This document shows, piece by piece, positions 35,123 to 46,124 of a stretch of DNA of 64,000 nucleotides. Under the pieces are notes generated by a model. The model was not told where the DNA came from and did no database searches. It saw only the letters and a list, made by a program, of their open reading frames with translations. The stretch lies in NCBI RefSeq assembly GCF_011386835.1, contig NC_088791.1, positions 31,470,998 to 31,534,997 of the forward strand. Direction: 5' to 3'. This stretch comes from Chrysemys picta bellii (Eukaryota > Chordata > Testudines > Emydidae). Within the stretch, counting starts at the first letter, position 1. Every line of letters begins with the position of its first letter. A program made the translations under genes and the position numbers.

Positions 35123-36032
35123 GAACGCTTGAGGGAAAAGGAGTCCTTCCACCAGCCTGTAAGCATGACATGCTGCTGCTACAGCCCTGTTGGTGTGCAG
35201 TGTCTCATCCACTGCCAGTGGCCTGCACCATGCTTACCTTGCAACTAACTCCTTCTGTATGCAAAATACCACTGGGCTGCTTCTCTCCCCTACCCCCTGC
35301 AAAGGAACCAAGCTGATTCTTTTGTCCTTACAACTTTCTGTGCCCATGGAAGGGGTGAAGACAGTATTAGCCTTTGGCCTACTGGTAGGGTGTAAGTCTG
35401 GTTGCAGACTCATGACTGGAATGAGATCTTTACAATCAGAAGGGCTAAAATCTTACTTTTTTTTTAAACAAAATCTTAGACTCTGCAGAAACGGAGGGAG
35501 TCACCAGAGACGTGCTGGCACAATGAAGCAGTTCAGTCCTGCCCCTGCATAAGGAGCTCTGATACTATGGTGATACTAGATAAATATCCAGTCAAATTAC
35601 ATCTTAGATAGAAGTAATTACCTCTGGGACAGCACCATGCCAGGCTCTGCTAGGTCACCGCTCTGGTTCCATTCCTTACCAGATTAAGCATTCTATTGCA
35701 GCCACATAAAACTCTAAATAACCCATCCAGAACATTTTGTCCTGTGTATCCTCTCTGCTTCTCAAATATAGTAATATAAAATGCAGGTCTAACTCTCTCA
35801 AAGGAATCCATAGCATTGCAGATATATTTAAACATGCTGTCCAAGCACTAACAGTTTGTTGCTATAGAAATCTATACACATTGCTGGGTTCTAAATTACC
35901 TGGGTTACTAAACACCTGCGTTTCATTGGGGGCATTCAATTAATACATCGGCTGAACCCACAGTGATAGTAAAAAAAAAAAAATGTTAGGAGGTATAAAG
36001 AATGGGATAGAAAATAACACTGACAAGATTAA
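35123..36032. other. Unassigned sequence
   Basis: No gene. The 120-aa frame at 35190-35552 (plus) has no motif. Confidence 0.35.
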
Positions 36033-36243
36033 TAGATTCATAGATTTTAAGTCCAAAAGGGACCACTATAATCATCTGGTCTGACCTGTTACATAACACA
36101 GGCCAAAGAATTTCACCACTTCAGGAAGGTATCCAGTTTTGATTTAGTTTTCAATTTAGAATCCACCACATCCTTTGGTCAATTGTTCCACACTCTCACT
36201 GTTAAAGTTGTGATTTGTTTCTAATCTGAATTAGTCCTTCGAC
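36033..36243 (-). mobile_element. CR1 LINE 3' fragment
   Basis: 'atagattcatagattttaag' is the reversed CR1 tail, followed by 'catctggtctgacc', 'ttacataacacaggcc' and 'attgttccacactctcactg'. Diverged; no reading frame. Confidence 0.8.
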
Positions 36244-36254
36244 CAGAGATTGAT

Positions 36255-37110
36255 TGTAATGCCATTATTCAAATCAATGGCATTCTCTCACCTGAAATAT
36301 TGTTTTCAGTTCAGGGCCCCTTATCTCAAATTTTTTTTAAATGGTAATACAGTTGGTTCAGATTACAGGCATGCATAGACTCCAATATGAGGAGAAACTG
36401 AAAAGGCTGGAACTGTTTAGTTTAGAGATGAGACAAATAAAGGGTGTGAGTTAGAGAGATAATAATAAACAGTCCAGAGAGGGTAAATCAGGTGACTCTA
36501 CTTACCTTTTCTCATAATACAAGAACAGAGGGCCTTCAGTGAAATGGAAAGGCAACAAATTTAAAGCTGATAAAAGGTGATTTTTTTTTTTTACTGGACA
36601 CCGACTAACTCTGTGTAGCTCATTGCCACAAAGTATTATTGAGACCAAAAGTTAGTAGGATTCCAAAAAGAAATAGACATTTATATGGATTACAAGAGCG
36701 CCATGGTTATATTTGATAGGATTTTTAAAGAAGGATATAAACCTTCATATGTCAGTGCATAAACCAGTTCTGTAATTGATGGGGGAACTTCCCTATAGAT
36801 AGGTTAGTCCATTATTGTCCATTGTGGAGTTTCTTACACTTGACTCTGAAGTATCTGATACTGACCACTATCAGATACAAGATACACCTCTATCTCGATA
36901 TAACGCTGTCCTCGGGAGCCAAAAAATCTTACTGCATTATAGGTGAAACCGTGTTATACTGAACTTGCTTTGATCCACCGGAGTGCGCAGCCTCGCCCCC
37001 CTGGAGCACTGCTTTATCGTGTTATATCTGAATTTGTGTTATATTGGGTCGCATTATATTGGGGTAGAGGTGTACTGGACTAGATAGCCCAATCCAATTC
37101 TATTTTCATG
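36255..37110 (+). mobile_element. Old CR1 LINE 3' end, split by a TA-flanked MITE
   Basis: CR1 words in order are 'cacctgaaatattgttttcag', 'atgaggagaaactgaaaagg', 'ctggaactgtttagtttag' and 'gacaaataaagg'. After the inserted element comes 'ctggactagatagccc'. The 3' end runs out near 37110. Many stops and frameshifts. Its orientation is opposite to the adjacent CR1 at 36033. Confidence 0.8.
36883..37074. mobile_element. Tc1/mariner-type MITE with TA duplication
   Basis: The inverted ends are TACACCTCTA (36883) and TAGAGGTGTA (to 37074). The outermost TA on each side is the likely duplicated target: taking out one TA plus the element restores the CR1 phrase 'gatactggactagat'. TA duplication is the hallmark of Tc1/mariner insertion. 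Inside are 'cgatataacgctgtcctcgg' and repeated 'gttatat' words. No transposase. Confidence 0.85.
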
Positions 37111-37669
37111 TCATTGGTCAACTGTGAACATAACAATTCTTATGTCCATATTTGACCGGTGACAACATAGCTTTTCTTTAAGCCTGTCGTTAAATTACTG
37201 ATTGAATCTATTTTGAATCCCTCTTCCCTAATCAAAAACCTCTTAACGGTTTCCTTCAGACAATGTAATGGTTCACCGAGCACAGACCACTGGTTTACAG
37301 TGATAACAGGCAGGTTGTTTTCTGAAGGCCATTGGTGCTTAGATCATATACTATATATTTTGTTCCTTCAGGACTTACAGTCTCATCCTTTCAAACAGTT
37401 ATTAGGAAGCAGTGTGGCTTGATGGTAAGAAATTGCATGAAAAAGTTCCATAACTAAGGACATAGATGTAAACAAAACTACTTCTGTGAAGATTCTAAAG
37501 CCAATTGATAATGAAACTGAACAAGAGGACAGTGATGAATTTCCATAAATCGGGAAATCCGGTAAATTGGGTCACTGTCCCCTTAAATGGAAACTCTCAG
37601 CTAGAATGTTCAGAGACTATCACATGCATATTTTCTAAAAGATCGTTAAGACCTGCCTGAGCATTCATT
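37111..37669. other. Unassigned sequence
   Basis: Nothing recognised. Confidence 0.35.
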
Positions 37670-37677
37670 AGGGTCAG

Positions 37678-37842
37678 CAGGACCATCCCTAGAAGGGTGT
37701 GGGGCCCAGGGCGGAAGTGACGAATCTGTCACTTCCAGGACCGACCCGCCACTTCCAGGACCGACCGCGCTGGCCAATCACACCCCAAAGCATGGGGCCC
37801 AGAGTGGTTGCCATGATTCACCATACCCAAGGGACGGCTCTG
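37678..37842. mobile_element. hAT MITE with perfect 8-bp TSD
   Basis: The ends are CAGGACCATCCCT (37678) and AGGGACGGCTCTG (to 37842), imperfect inverted repeats of the CAG...CTG kind. The exact 8-bp duplication agggtcag lies at 37670-37677 and 37843-37850. The 165-bp interior holds a direct duplication of 'cacttccaggaccgacc' and has no coding. Confidence 0.9.
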
Positions 37843-37850
37843 AGGGTCAG

Positions 37851-38365
37851 TCCTCCAGAGAAAGTGAGTGACCAGGATCACACAGAACATTATAACTATG
37901 ATCCTGATCCCGCATGGACTTGAGTGCCCTCAATTCTTTCAAACAATACTACATTCATGCGCACTAAGCAAGTTTTAGTTCATGCCAGCAGCGTCTATGC
38001 AGGCCAGTTAACATGCAACAAGTTGGTGCACTTTAGAAATGGTCCTCTTTAAGTGCTCATTGCTGCTTCTTGTAGATAAGCCATCAGTGAAGTCAACGGG
38101 CTCTCAGAGCACTCAGTCCCTTTCTTTGCAAAGCAGTTTACATGTCTCTTGCACTGTGGAAATTAACCATAGATACAAATGATGCTGTTTTTGGAATCAT
38201 TTGCTGGAGACAGAGTGCAGTGTTAGCTCACTTTGCATCAAATCTATCAGAATACAAGGCTATTAAATATATTAAACATTAACATGTTTTCACATCAGTC
38301 CATTTGTTCTATCAGGATGGGACAGCCTCATTTTGATACACTTTAGTGTAATTTCAGAAATGGTT
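37851..38365. other. Unassigned sequence
   Basis: Nothing recognised. Confidence 0.35.
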
Positions 38366-39084
38366 TATGTTACAGTCAGTGGTTTGAGCATTGGCCTGCT
38401 AAACCCAGGGTTGTGAGTTCAATCTTTGAGGGGGCCTGTCAAGGCTGGATCCCCACTTTGAACTTTAGGGTACAAATGTAGGGGCCTGCATGAAAACTTC
38501 TAAGCTTAACTACCAGCTTAGCTCTGGTTCCGCTGCCACCATTTCCCAATTTTTCCCTCCCTGGGAAGCCTTGAAAAACCTTCACCAATTCCCTGGTGAA
38601 TACAGATCCAAACCCCTTGGATTTTAAAACAAGGAGAAATTAACCATTCCCCCTCCTTCCTCCCACCAACTCCTGGTGAATACAGTTCCAACCCCCCTGG
38701 GATCTACAACAGGGAGAAATTAACCATCCCCCCTCCTTCCTCCCACCAACTCCTGGTGAATCCAGATCCAAACCCCTTGGATCTTAAAACAAGGAAAAAT
38801 CAATCAGGTTCTAAAAAGAAAGCTTTTAATTAAAGAAAAAAAGGTAAAAATCATCTCTGTAAAATCAGTATGGAAATTAACCTTACAGGGTAATCAAACT
38901 TAAAGAGCTTAGAGGACTCCCCTCTAGTCTCAGGTTCAAAGTACAGCAAACAAAGATAAACACTCTAGTAAAAGGTACATTTACAAGTTGAGAAAACAAA
39001 GGAAAACTAACACGCCTTGCCTGGCTATTTACTTACAAGTTTGAAATAGGAGAGACTTGTTTAGAAAGATGTGGAGAACCTGGA

Positions 39085-40287
39085 TTGATGTCTGGTCCCT
39101 CTCAGTCCCGAGAACGAACACACTCCCAAACAAAGAACACACACAAAAGCCTTCCCCCCTCCCAAGATTTGAAAGTAACTTGTCCCCTTATTGGTCCTGT
39201 AGGTCAGATGCCAGCTAGGTTACCTGAGCTTCTTAACCCTTTTGATACGGTCTCCCACAGTATTCTTGCTGCCAAGTTAAAGAAGTATGGGCTGGATGAA
39301 TGGACTGTAAGGTGGATAGAAAGCTGGCTAGATCGTTGGGCTCAACGGGTAGTGATCAATGGCTCCATGTCTAGTTGGCAGCCGGTTTCAAGCGGAGTGC
39401 CCCAAGGGTCGGTCCTGGGGCTGGTTTTGTTTAATATCTTTATTAATGATCTGGAGGATGGTGTGGACTGCACTCTCAGCAAGTTTGCAGATGACACTAA
39501 ACTAGGAGGCGTGGTAGATACACTAGAGGGTAGGGATCGGATACAGAGGGACCTAGACAAAGTAGAAGATTGGGCCGAACAAAACCTGATGAGGTTCAAC
39601 AAGGACAAGTGCAGAGTCCTGCACTTAGGACGGAAGAATCCCATGCACTGCTACAGACTAGGGACCGAATGGCTAGGTAGCAGTTCTGCAGAAAAGGACC
39701 TAGGGGTCACAGTGGACGAGAAGCTGGATATGAGTCAACAGTGTGCTCTTGTTGCCAAGAAGGCTAACAGCATTTTGGGCTGTATAAGTAGGGGCATTGC
39801 CAGCAGATCGAGGGACGTGATCGTTCCCCTTTATTCGACATTGGTGAGGCCTCATCTGGAATACTGTGTCCAGTTTTGGGCCCCACACTACAAGAAGGAT
39901 GTGGAAAAATTGGAAAGAGTCCAGCGGAGGGCAACAAAAATGATTAGGGGTCTGGAGCACATGACTTATGAGGAGAGGCTGAGGGAACTGGGATTGTTTA
40001 GTCTCCAGAAGAGAAGAATGAGGGGGGATTTGATAGCAGCCTTCAACTACCTGAAGCGGGGTTCCAAAGAGGATGGAGCTAGACTGTTCTCAGTGATAGC
40101 AGATGACAGAACAAGGAGCAATGGTCTCAAGTTGCAGTGGGGGAGGTCCAGGTTGGATATCAGGAAAAACTATTTCACTAGGAGGGTGGTGAAACACTGG
40201 AATGCGTTACCTAGGGAGGTGGTGGAGTCTCCTTCCTTGGAGGTTTTTAAGGCCCGGCTTGACAAAGCCCTGGCTGGGATGATTTAG
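39085..40287 (+). CDS. CR1 ORF2 reverse transcriptase, 5'-truncated but uninterrupted
   Basis: The 400-codon frame starts inside LTR sequence; real CR1 protein begins about residue 51. From there it is stop-free to the natural TAG. Visible RT motifs are motif A 'FDTVSH' at 53-58 (catalytic Asp 54), motif B '[10 protein letters not shown]' at 103-112, and motif C 'FADD' at 134-137 (Asp 136 and 137). All three catalytic aspartates are present. The thumb and C-terminal CR1 region follow ('[10 protein letters not shown]', '[17 protein letters not shown]', '[11 protein letters not shown]'). The N-terminal endonuclease and RT fingers are missing, so the product could not retrotranspose itself, and no promoter is expected. 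The intact frame shows this is a young insertion. Confidence 0.9.
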   Translation: MMSGPSQSRERTHSQTKNTHKSLPPSQDLKVTCPLIGPVGQMPARLPELLNPFDTVSHSILAAKLKKYGLDEWTVRWIESWLDRWAQRVVINGSMSSWQPVSSGVPQGSVLGLVLFNIFINDLEDGVDCTLSKFADDTKLGGVVDTLEGRDRIQRDLDKVEDWAEQNLMRFNKDKCRVLHLGRKNPMHCYRLGTEWLGSSSAEKDLGVTVDEKLDMSQQCALVAKKANSILGCISRGIASRSRDVIVPLYSTLVRPHLEYCVQFWAPHYKKDVEKLERVQRRATKMIRGLEHMTYEERLRELGLFSLQKRRMRGDLIAAFNYLKRGSKEDGARLFSVIADDRTRSNGLKLQWGRSRLDIRKNYFTRRVVKHWNALPREVVESPSLEVFKARLDKALAGMI

Positions 40288-40383
40288 CTGGGAATTGGTC
40301 CTGCTTTGAGCAGGGGGTTGGACTAGATGACCTCTTGAGGTCCCTTCCAACTCTGATATTCTATGATTCTATGATTCTATGAA
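39241..40383 (+). mobile_element. Young CR1 LINE, 5'-truncated
   Basis: It begins within the RT domain just upstream of motif A and ends with a short 3' UTR containing 'ttggactagatgacctcttg', 'gaggtcccttccaactctg' and the tail ATTCTATG repeated three times (40360-40382). Both sides continue as LTR text. Its 3' UTR is nearly the complement of the minus-strand copy at 55193, so the two probably belong to the same active subfamily. Confidence 0.92.
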
Positions 40384-40585
40384 AAGGATTTTGGAGTCTC
40401 TGGCCAGGAGGGATTTTATAGTACTGTACACAGGACAGCTGTTACCCTTCCCTTTATAGTTATGACAGGGCCACTTAGGGATCTGGGGGGAAAAAAAATC
40501 TGTCTGGGGATTGGTCCTGCTTTGAGCAGGGGGTTGGACTAGATGACCTCATGAGGTCCCTTCCAATCCTCATATTCTATGATAT

Positions 40586-40974
40586 AGGTCTATGATATAG
40601 GTTATAGTGTCATACAATAGACCTGGATGCAGATAAAAAACCATGGCATTGCAGCAGAAGGTACTGGAGCCGTTTCCAACTAAAGAAGAGTCAAAATGGA
40701 CTCATCTCATTCACCTATCTGAAGTGATGGCTATAAGGAATGAAGTCTTGAGGGAGAGATGGAGGAGAGAGCAGGTAGTCAGTGGCTCAAAGGGAGGTTG
40801 CCCCAGGGCATTGAGAAGCAAATTAAGATCCCACTGGGTTGCATACAGGAGGAAACAATTTGTGTAAGCCTCTAAGAAATCTAGTTACGGTAGTGTGGGG
40901 AATAACTAAGACGACTTCAATGGATATGTGGAAGGCTGTGTACTGTGGAAGCAGTCAATGTACTCTGAGCTCAC
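40586..40974. other. Unassigned sequence
   Basis: Short flank after the nested block. Nothing recognised. Confidence 0.35.
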
Positions 40975-41095
40975 TGAGAGACCCTGTGTATTTAAATCAA
41001 AAGCTTGTTTCCTTCACAAACAGAAGTTGGCCCAATAAAAGATATTACCTCACCCACCTGGTCTCACTATCATCCTGGGACCAACATGGCTAAAG
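40975..41095 (+). mobile_element. Second 'GAAAGCTT' subfamily, single orientation
   Basis: 'aaaagcttgtttccttcac', 'agaagttggcccaataaaag', 'atattacctcacccacctgg' and 'cctgggaccaacatggctaa' follow the subfamily order seen at 30294-30366 and extend to its far end ('caacactgcaaac'). The ribozyme-like 5' part is decayed. Confidence 0.7.
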
Positions 41096-41759
41096 CAACA
41101 CTGCAAACATTTAAATCCAATGGACAGTCTAGGATCTTGGAGAGTGGAGCATCTGATGCTTGAGAAGAGTGACAAGAACACCAGGAATGGAGGGTTTCCA
41201 CTTTTGAAAGTAAGTTTTGCGAGAAGCAGGTTTCCTGCTAGATAGGAAAACTGGCTGGAGAACCATCTAGGAACCATGCTCTCAGGTTCAAGGACAACGG
41301 GTTGGGATGGATCAGGGCCCCTGAGTTCTGTAACAGGAGATTCCTCTTGAGGGGAAGGCAGAGAGGCGTCACCACAGGGAGGTGAAGACGGTTTGAGTAC
41401 CACACGGTCTTGGCCAGGACAGCGTTATGACGATAATCCTCACTCTTTCCTGTCACAGTTTGAACAAGGTCTTAAGAATTAGAGGTAGAGGTGGGTAAGC
41501 ATATCGCAGGGTATGGGGCCATGGTGTTATCAGGATATCTCCCGATGATTTCAGACCATATCGTCTCTTGGAACAGAAAATGTGACATTTTGTGCTGATT
41601 GGGGAAGCAAAGAGGTCTGCTTTTGGGAAATCCCAGGTTTGGCAGGTGCTGTGGAAGACAGAATTGCTGAGCTCCCTCCCATTCATGGTCCTAATGGAAG
41701 TTCCTGCTCAGAGAGTCTGCAGTTGTATTCTGGAGGCCTGGTAGATGGATTGCTGAGAT

Positions 41760-42481
41760 TTATATCTGATGGGAAATGCACCAGTTCCAGAGTTTTAGTG
41801 ATTCTGTGCATAAGCCCTGGGATCTTGCTCTGCCCAGCTGTCCAGCATTAACCTGATGGAGTGACCCTGTACGTAAATGAAATGTTGACAAATATATTAA
41901 ACTGCTCTTAGTTCTAGGATATAGATGTGGCATCTGGCCTCGTATGCTTGCCGTGGGCTTTGGTCCTTGGCGGTGAGTCCCCAACCCCAAAATGTAAGCA
42001 TCTGTTATGAGAATCTTTGACGGTGGGGAATGTGAGAATGCAGATCTTCAGTGGGGCCCTTCCACCACCTGAGAGAATCCTTCGGAGGTCCTGTGATGTG
42101 TTTGGAGACTGTCTGGTTGGGGTGTACATCATCCTTAGACACATCTGAAGGCACCAGAGGTGTATTCTTGCATGAAGTGTGACAAACATGGAGGTCAACA
42201 TGTGGCCCATGAGTTGTAAGTAGGTCCTTGCAGTTATTTGCGGGCTATGCTGTCCTGTCAAGATTAGAAAGGATTTAGTGGAGAATCTCTCCTTGGACAG
42301 TTAGGCAGTCTAGAGTAGCTCCAATGAAATCTATCCTCTGGATCAGAGTCAGTATAAATGTCTTCAGGTTGATACAGAGACCCAGGGACTGGAATAGGGC
42401 TAATTCCTTCAAGGTTGCCAACTGAACCTCTAGAGCTGACCAGCCCCTGAGGAGCCAGTCATCCAAGTATGGGACATCCAA
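41760..42481 (-). pseudogene. DIRS-like RT catalytic motif and RNase H remnant
   Basis: 'YLDDWLL' at the start of the minus frame ending at 42481 is the RT motif C (two catalytic Asp). It is followed by 'FQSLGLCINLKTF' and 'IDFIGATLDC', the usual DIRS RT downstream text. In the next frame, from about 41990, 'MGLGTHRQGPKP' resembles the 'TDAS..GWGAH' RNase H segment of DIRS elements. At least two frameshifts separate the pieces. Confidence 0.7.
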
Positions 42482-42489
42482 GTATGAGT

Positions 42490-44557
42490 AGCTCTTCCTG
42501 TCAAGTAGGTCTAATCACTTTGTCCAAAGGAGAGGGTCTAGAGTGATCCTGATGGTTTTTTTCATTGACTTCATCTACCACCAGGGAATTAGGAGCAGGA
42601 GGGAGAAGTGCTCCACTCCCTTGGCTGGAATAGAATAATTTTTATCTGCCCTTGCAGGTTGGATGTATAGTGGCAAGTGTTTGTTATAGAGTGTGTGTAG
42701 GCAATGACATTGCCTCATTAATTGGTAGGCCAGTTTTTCCCAGGGGGTAATGTTTAAAATGTCCACCAAAGAGTGCTGAGACTCCTGGGAGTCTTCTAGT
42801 GGAATCTGGAAGCGGTGCACCAGGCATTTCATGAGGTCCTGGAAAGCCCTAATGTCATATGCATAAGAGAGTGGTGGCATTGCCATCACATCTGGGAGGA
42901 GAATGACTTGGATGAAGGATATGAGTATTCCTCAGTCTGTGGCTCTGTTCTCGTTGTGTGCCTCCTGATACTGAAGGCATGGGCTCTGGAAGGACTGCAA
43001 GAGTGGGGGGACCAAGCCCCTCCCCCCCATGGCCCGACCCTCCCAGAGCTCCAGCCCCCCTTGCCAGACCCCTTGCCAGACCCCTTGCCCTCCCAGCACT
43101 CCATCCCGGAGCCCCAGCCCTTCACAGCAGCCCCACTCTCCCAGAGCCTCTGTCCCCCACACACCCTCTCCTTACTTTACTCTCCCTACTGACTAGCTCA
43201 AAGCCCTCAGGTGATGGGGTCTTTCCTGCTTCCCAGACCCAGTCGGTCGCTGGCACCAAGAGGAGCCTCCACTGCAATTTGGTAGCCAACAGGTGAGGGC
43301 CAAGATGCCAGCATGTGGCTCAATCCACGTGCTGGCCCACCAGGTCAGGTCAAGTCACGGCACGCTTCTTCCCCACCACCCATCCAAGTTTTAAAAGCAG
43401 GGATGGACAATGGCCCTTTGGGTACCAGAACCTGAGTAGAAATGGCCAAGGCCAAAATGGTGGAGGAATTAGTACTTAACTATCCTGAAGAGAGCACATA
43501 TGTTTCTTTTGTTAAAAAGTGAGGGGCCATGGCCCCCAGTTTCCCACCCCCCCGGTTCCAGTGCTGGTGACTGAGGGGGCAAAAGGTAGTAGGAGATGGT
43601 CCGTCAGTGCCTGTGCATGAGGCAGTACCTGTAAGTAGTTGGGTCTCTTTCCAGCTGGCACCCTGAAAAACTGTTCACCGAAGTGTTCCCATGAGTTCCA
43701 GTAAGACCACTGAGGAGGGGAATAGAGGAAGGGTCCATGAGGATATTCATATCCCCAAGGTCTAGGATACCTGGTGAGCTCCGAAAGGTATTCTTCAGTA
43801 AACAGACTCAGGGGTGTGACTGTATGGTACTGAGGTAGAATCAAGACCTCAGGGTCAGAAGTATCCTCCCCTGAGCTAAGAGGGGGGCTTCAAGCATCGG
43901 TGCCAGTACCGAGAGTTGGAAGCCCAACTGAGAGTCAGGTTGTGACCTAGACCTCATTAGCAGGGGCGACTCCGCTTCGTCGAATCTTGAGTCAGTACCA
44001 GAGCTGGGAATATGGATCGGCAAGGAGAAGGTGAATGCGCCACCAGAGAGGTCAATAGAGGGGCTTCTCTGATCTCGCAGCTGTAAGGTGACAGTACCAC
44101 AGCCCTTTGAGTAGCCCCATTTACATCATGGCTCCAAGAGGTGCCAGACAGTACCAAGAAGCTACCATGAGTTTAGAATACTTCTCCACATGTGACTTCT
44201 TATATGGTACTAATACCTCAGTACCTGTTTTGGTCAGAGTCTCACCAATATCCCTTAAGGGTCACGAGATCTTCCAGAAGTGAGATTTATGAGGTGACCT
44301 ACCCCTCTTCTTTGTTTCCCTAGAAGGGAGAAGAGGCTTCTTTTTTCTAGCAGGCCTAGTCTCTGGGGCTGCTTACAAGGCTCCAGCACGCACCAAAATG
44401 GCCTGAGATGTTGAGGCCAATGTACAGGAGTTGGGGTAGTGGACTCCTCAGGAGCTAGGAATCGTTCCATTAAGAGGACCTTCAGCCTAGCCTCTCTAGG
44501 CTTACCAGACCTTGCACTTTGATGGGTGACACTGAAGACAGTTAGAGTGTCCATCAC
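42490..44557 (-). pseudogene. DIRS-like gag-type ORF fragments
   Basis: The minus frame 42889-42575 has 'AFQDLMKCLVHRFQIPLE', then 'QESQHSLVDIL', then 'ADKNYSIPAKGVEHF', a stretch typical of the first long ORF of turtle DIRS copies. Fragments at 43844-43512, 44157-43841 and 44557-44255 are rich in Ser, Pro and Arg as in the N-terminal part. Stops and frame changes separate them. A GC-rich insertion lies between 42977 and 43430. Confidence 0.55.
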
Positions 44558-44691
44558 TGTGGGGAAAAGACTTGTGACAGATCTGTCAGGGCTTAAACCC
44601 CAGGGTCTTCATCATGACCCAGTGTGCTGAAGCACTAACCAAAGTCCTGAAAAAAAAAGAGGGGAGAAACATCTTTGAAAGCACAACTGTA

Positions 44692-44717
44692 CTGAAATAA
44701 AATAAAATAAAATAAAA
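44692..44717 (+). repeat. (AAAAT)n microsatellite
   Basis: About five AAAAT units ('aaataaaataaaataaaata'). Confidence 0.9.
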
Positions 44718-44960
44718 ACAAAACAGTATGGTAAATGAGAAAGGCGGGAAGCTACTAAGCAGCAGAGAACAAATGTGTCATCGGGAGCACAGGGGGTTGA
44801 GAAGGAACTGAGTGGCAGCAGCCTCCCTATATGTCTTCAGGTGTGGGCCTGCGGACACTGCAGTTGAGAGCGCACAGCCGTGTGCACACATCCTATGGTG
44901 GAGCACCCTTAGGGACACATTCTTGAAGCTGTTCTCCCAAGTGTGAGAAGTTTGACATTA

Positions 44961-45849
44961 AAAATAAAGGGATTAAAAATAAAACCGAACACTTTTAACC
45001 AGTCTGACTAAAAATCTCTTCTCTGCCACCTGTTCAAATGTCAATCATTTGAGATGTTATAATCCCAGTTGTCCTTGCAATCTTCCAGTAAACACAGGGT
45101 TGACAAGGCTTGACAAGACTGATGAGACTTGTATATTACACACATCTGGACACAGACAAATAAAAAATTCCTTGTCAAAAACACTTAAGGTTGCTAAAGG
45201 ACAATGTAAAACTCAAAATCACAAATACAGCACAAAGCCATACGCATGGCTATATATAGATGTAGGTTTGGCAGAATTTACTTTTTACTTTTTTATAATT
45301 TTGATGGATATCAGTGATTATTTTAAAGCATTTTTTATTTGTATCAATTTAAAATGTTCGTATTTGTTGGAAACTCTGGGGGGGATCAGACAAGACGGGG
45401 GGGTTGTACAATAATTATTTGATGACAGTAGACATGAAGATTCAAAAAGTTAAAGCTTTATAAATGTTAAAACACAAATTGTCAACTTCACACTGCAAAT
45501 ATACAAAGCAAATATCCTTAAATCTCAAGTAGCATTTTTCTTACTTTGTATATCTGTAAATTTGGATTATTATTGATGGAAATATTTTGTAATCAGTTTG
45601 TGTGTGTACGATGAAATTGACATTTACCGATAAAAATTTAATCCTGCCAAGCCTATGCATATGATAAAAACAAAGAGGAGGGAGTATTTTATTCTTTTAC
45701 TAAGATGGAAACATTTTACTTTCCTTTGCAGGTGACGCTTAAAGTTGAACTAAATAGATTTTTTGTTTTTGTTGTTTAACTGATTAAAACTGAGTTAGGT
45801 CACAAATTTAAGCAAGAGAATATTCTGTGTGCAAGATTTTAAATGGAGG
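44961..45849. other. Unassigned, AT-rich
   Basis: No gene. The 121-aa frame at 45049-45414 shows no domain. Confidence 0.35.
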
Positions 45850-46124
45850 CAGGGCCGGCTCCAGGCACCAGCAAAGGAAGCAGGTGCCTGGGGCGGCCAT
45901 AGAAAGGGGCGGCACGTTCGGGTCTCCGGCGGCAATTCGGAGGCGAGTCCTTCAGTCCCTCACTTCCTCTACGGCGGCAGCTCAATCCCGCCGCTTCAGT
46001 GGCAATTCGGTGGAGGGGTCCTTCACTCCCTCCCTTCCTCTTCGGCGATACTCAATTGGGGTTTTCTTTTTCTTTTCTTTTTTTCTTCGCCGCTTGGGCA
46101 GCAAAAAAGCTGGAGCCAGCCCTG
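45850..46124. mobile_element. hAT MITE with CAGGGCCGGCTCCAG ends
   Basis: The left end CAGGGCCGGCTCCAG (45850) and right end CTGGAGCCAGCCCTG (to 46124) are inverted repeats with one mismatch. The flanks aatggagg (45842-45849) and attggagg (46125-46132) agree at 7 of 8, the hAT TSD length. The interior has duplicated 'cggcaattcgg' or 'ggcaattcggtgg' blocks and a T-rich run. The 150-aa and 98-aa frames overlapping it are artefacts. Confidence 0.9.

Larger units (their letters stand above)
38437..40467. mobile_element. Solo LTR with 5-bp TSD, split by CR1
   Basis: The left end is TGTCAAGG at 38437 and the right end is TTATGACA at 40467, with the TG...CA and inverted TGTCA/TGACA ends expected of LTRs. 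The 5-bp direct repeat gggcc flanks it (38432-38436 and 40468-40472). LTR sequence covers 38437-39240 and 40384-40467; the middle is CR1. The left part repeats a roughly 70-bp block with 'accaactcctggtgaatac' and 'gggagaaattaaccat'. No retroviral genes remain, consistent with recombination between two LTRs. Confidence 0.85.
38366..40585 (+). mobile_element. tRNA-derived SINE split by a solo LTR
   Basis: The head (38366-38436) carries the A-box-like 'cagtggtttgagca' and B-box-like 'ggttgtgagttcaatc'. The body and CR1-like tail resume at 40468 ('ccacttagggatctgggg', 'ggtcctgctttgagcagg', 'ctcatattctatgat'). The break falls exactly at the 'gggggcc' word, which is intact in the copies at 26944 and 63136, so the intervening DNA was inserted later. 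Confidence 0.85.
41096..44960 (-). pseudogene. Broken DIRS-like tyrosine-recombinase retrotransposon
   Basis: Reading right to left on the minus strand I see gag-like protein fragments (44557-42490), a reverse transcriptase catalytic block (42481), an RNase H-like segment near 41990-41920, and the start of a tyrosine-recombinase-type domain near 41220-41095. That order fits DIRS elements, which integrate with a tyrosine recombinase instead of an integrase. Frames are broken throughout. The recombinase is cut off at 41095 by another repeat, and the first part of the RT is deleted between 42575 and 42481. A GC-rich segment at about 42977-43430 has no coding similarity and is probably a later insertion. 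The right edge (about 44885-44960) may be the terminal repeat. Confidence 0.7.
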
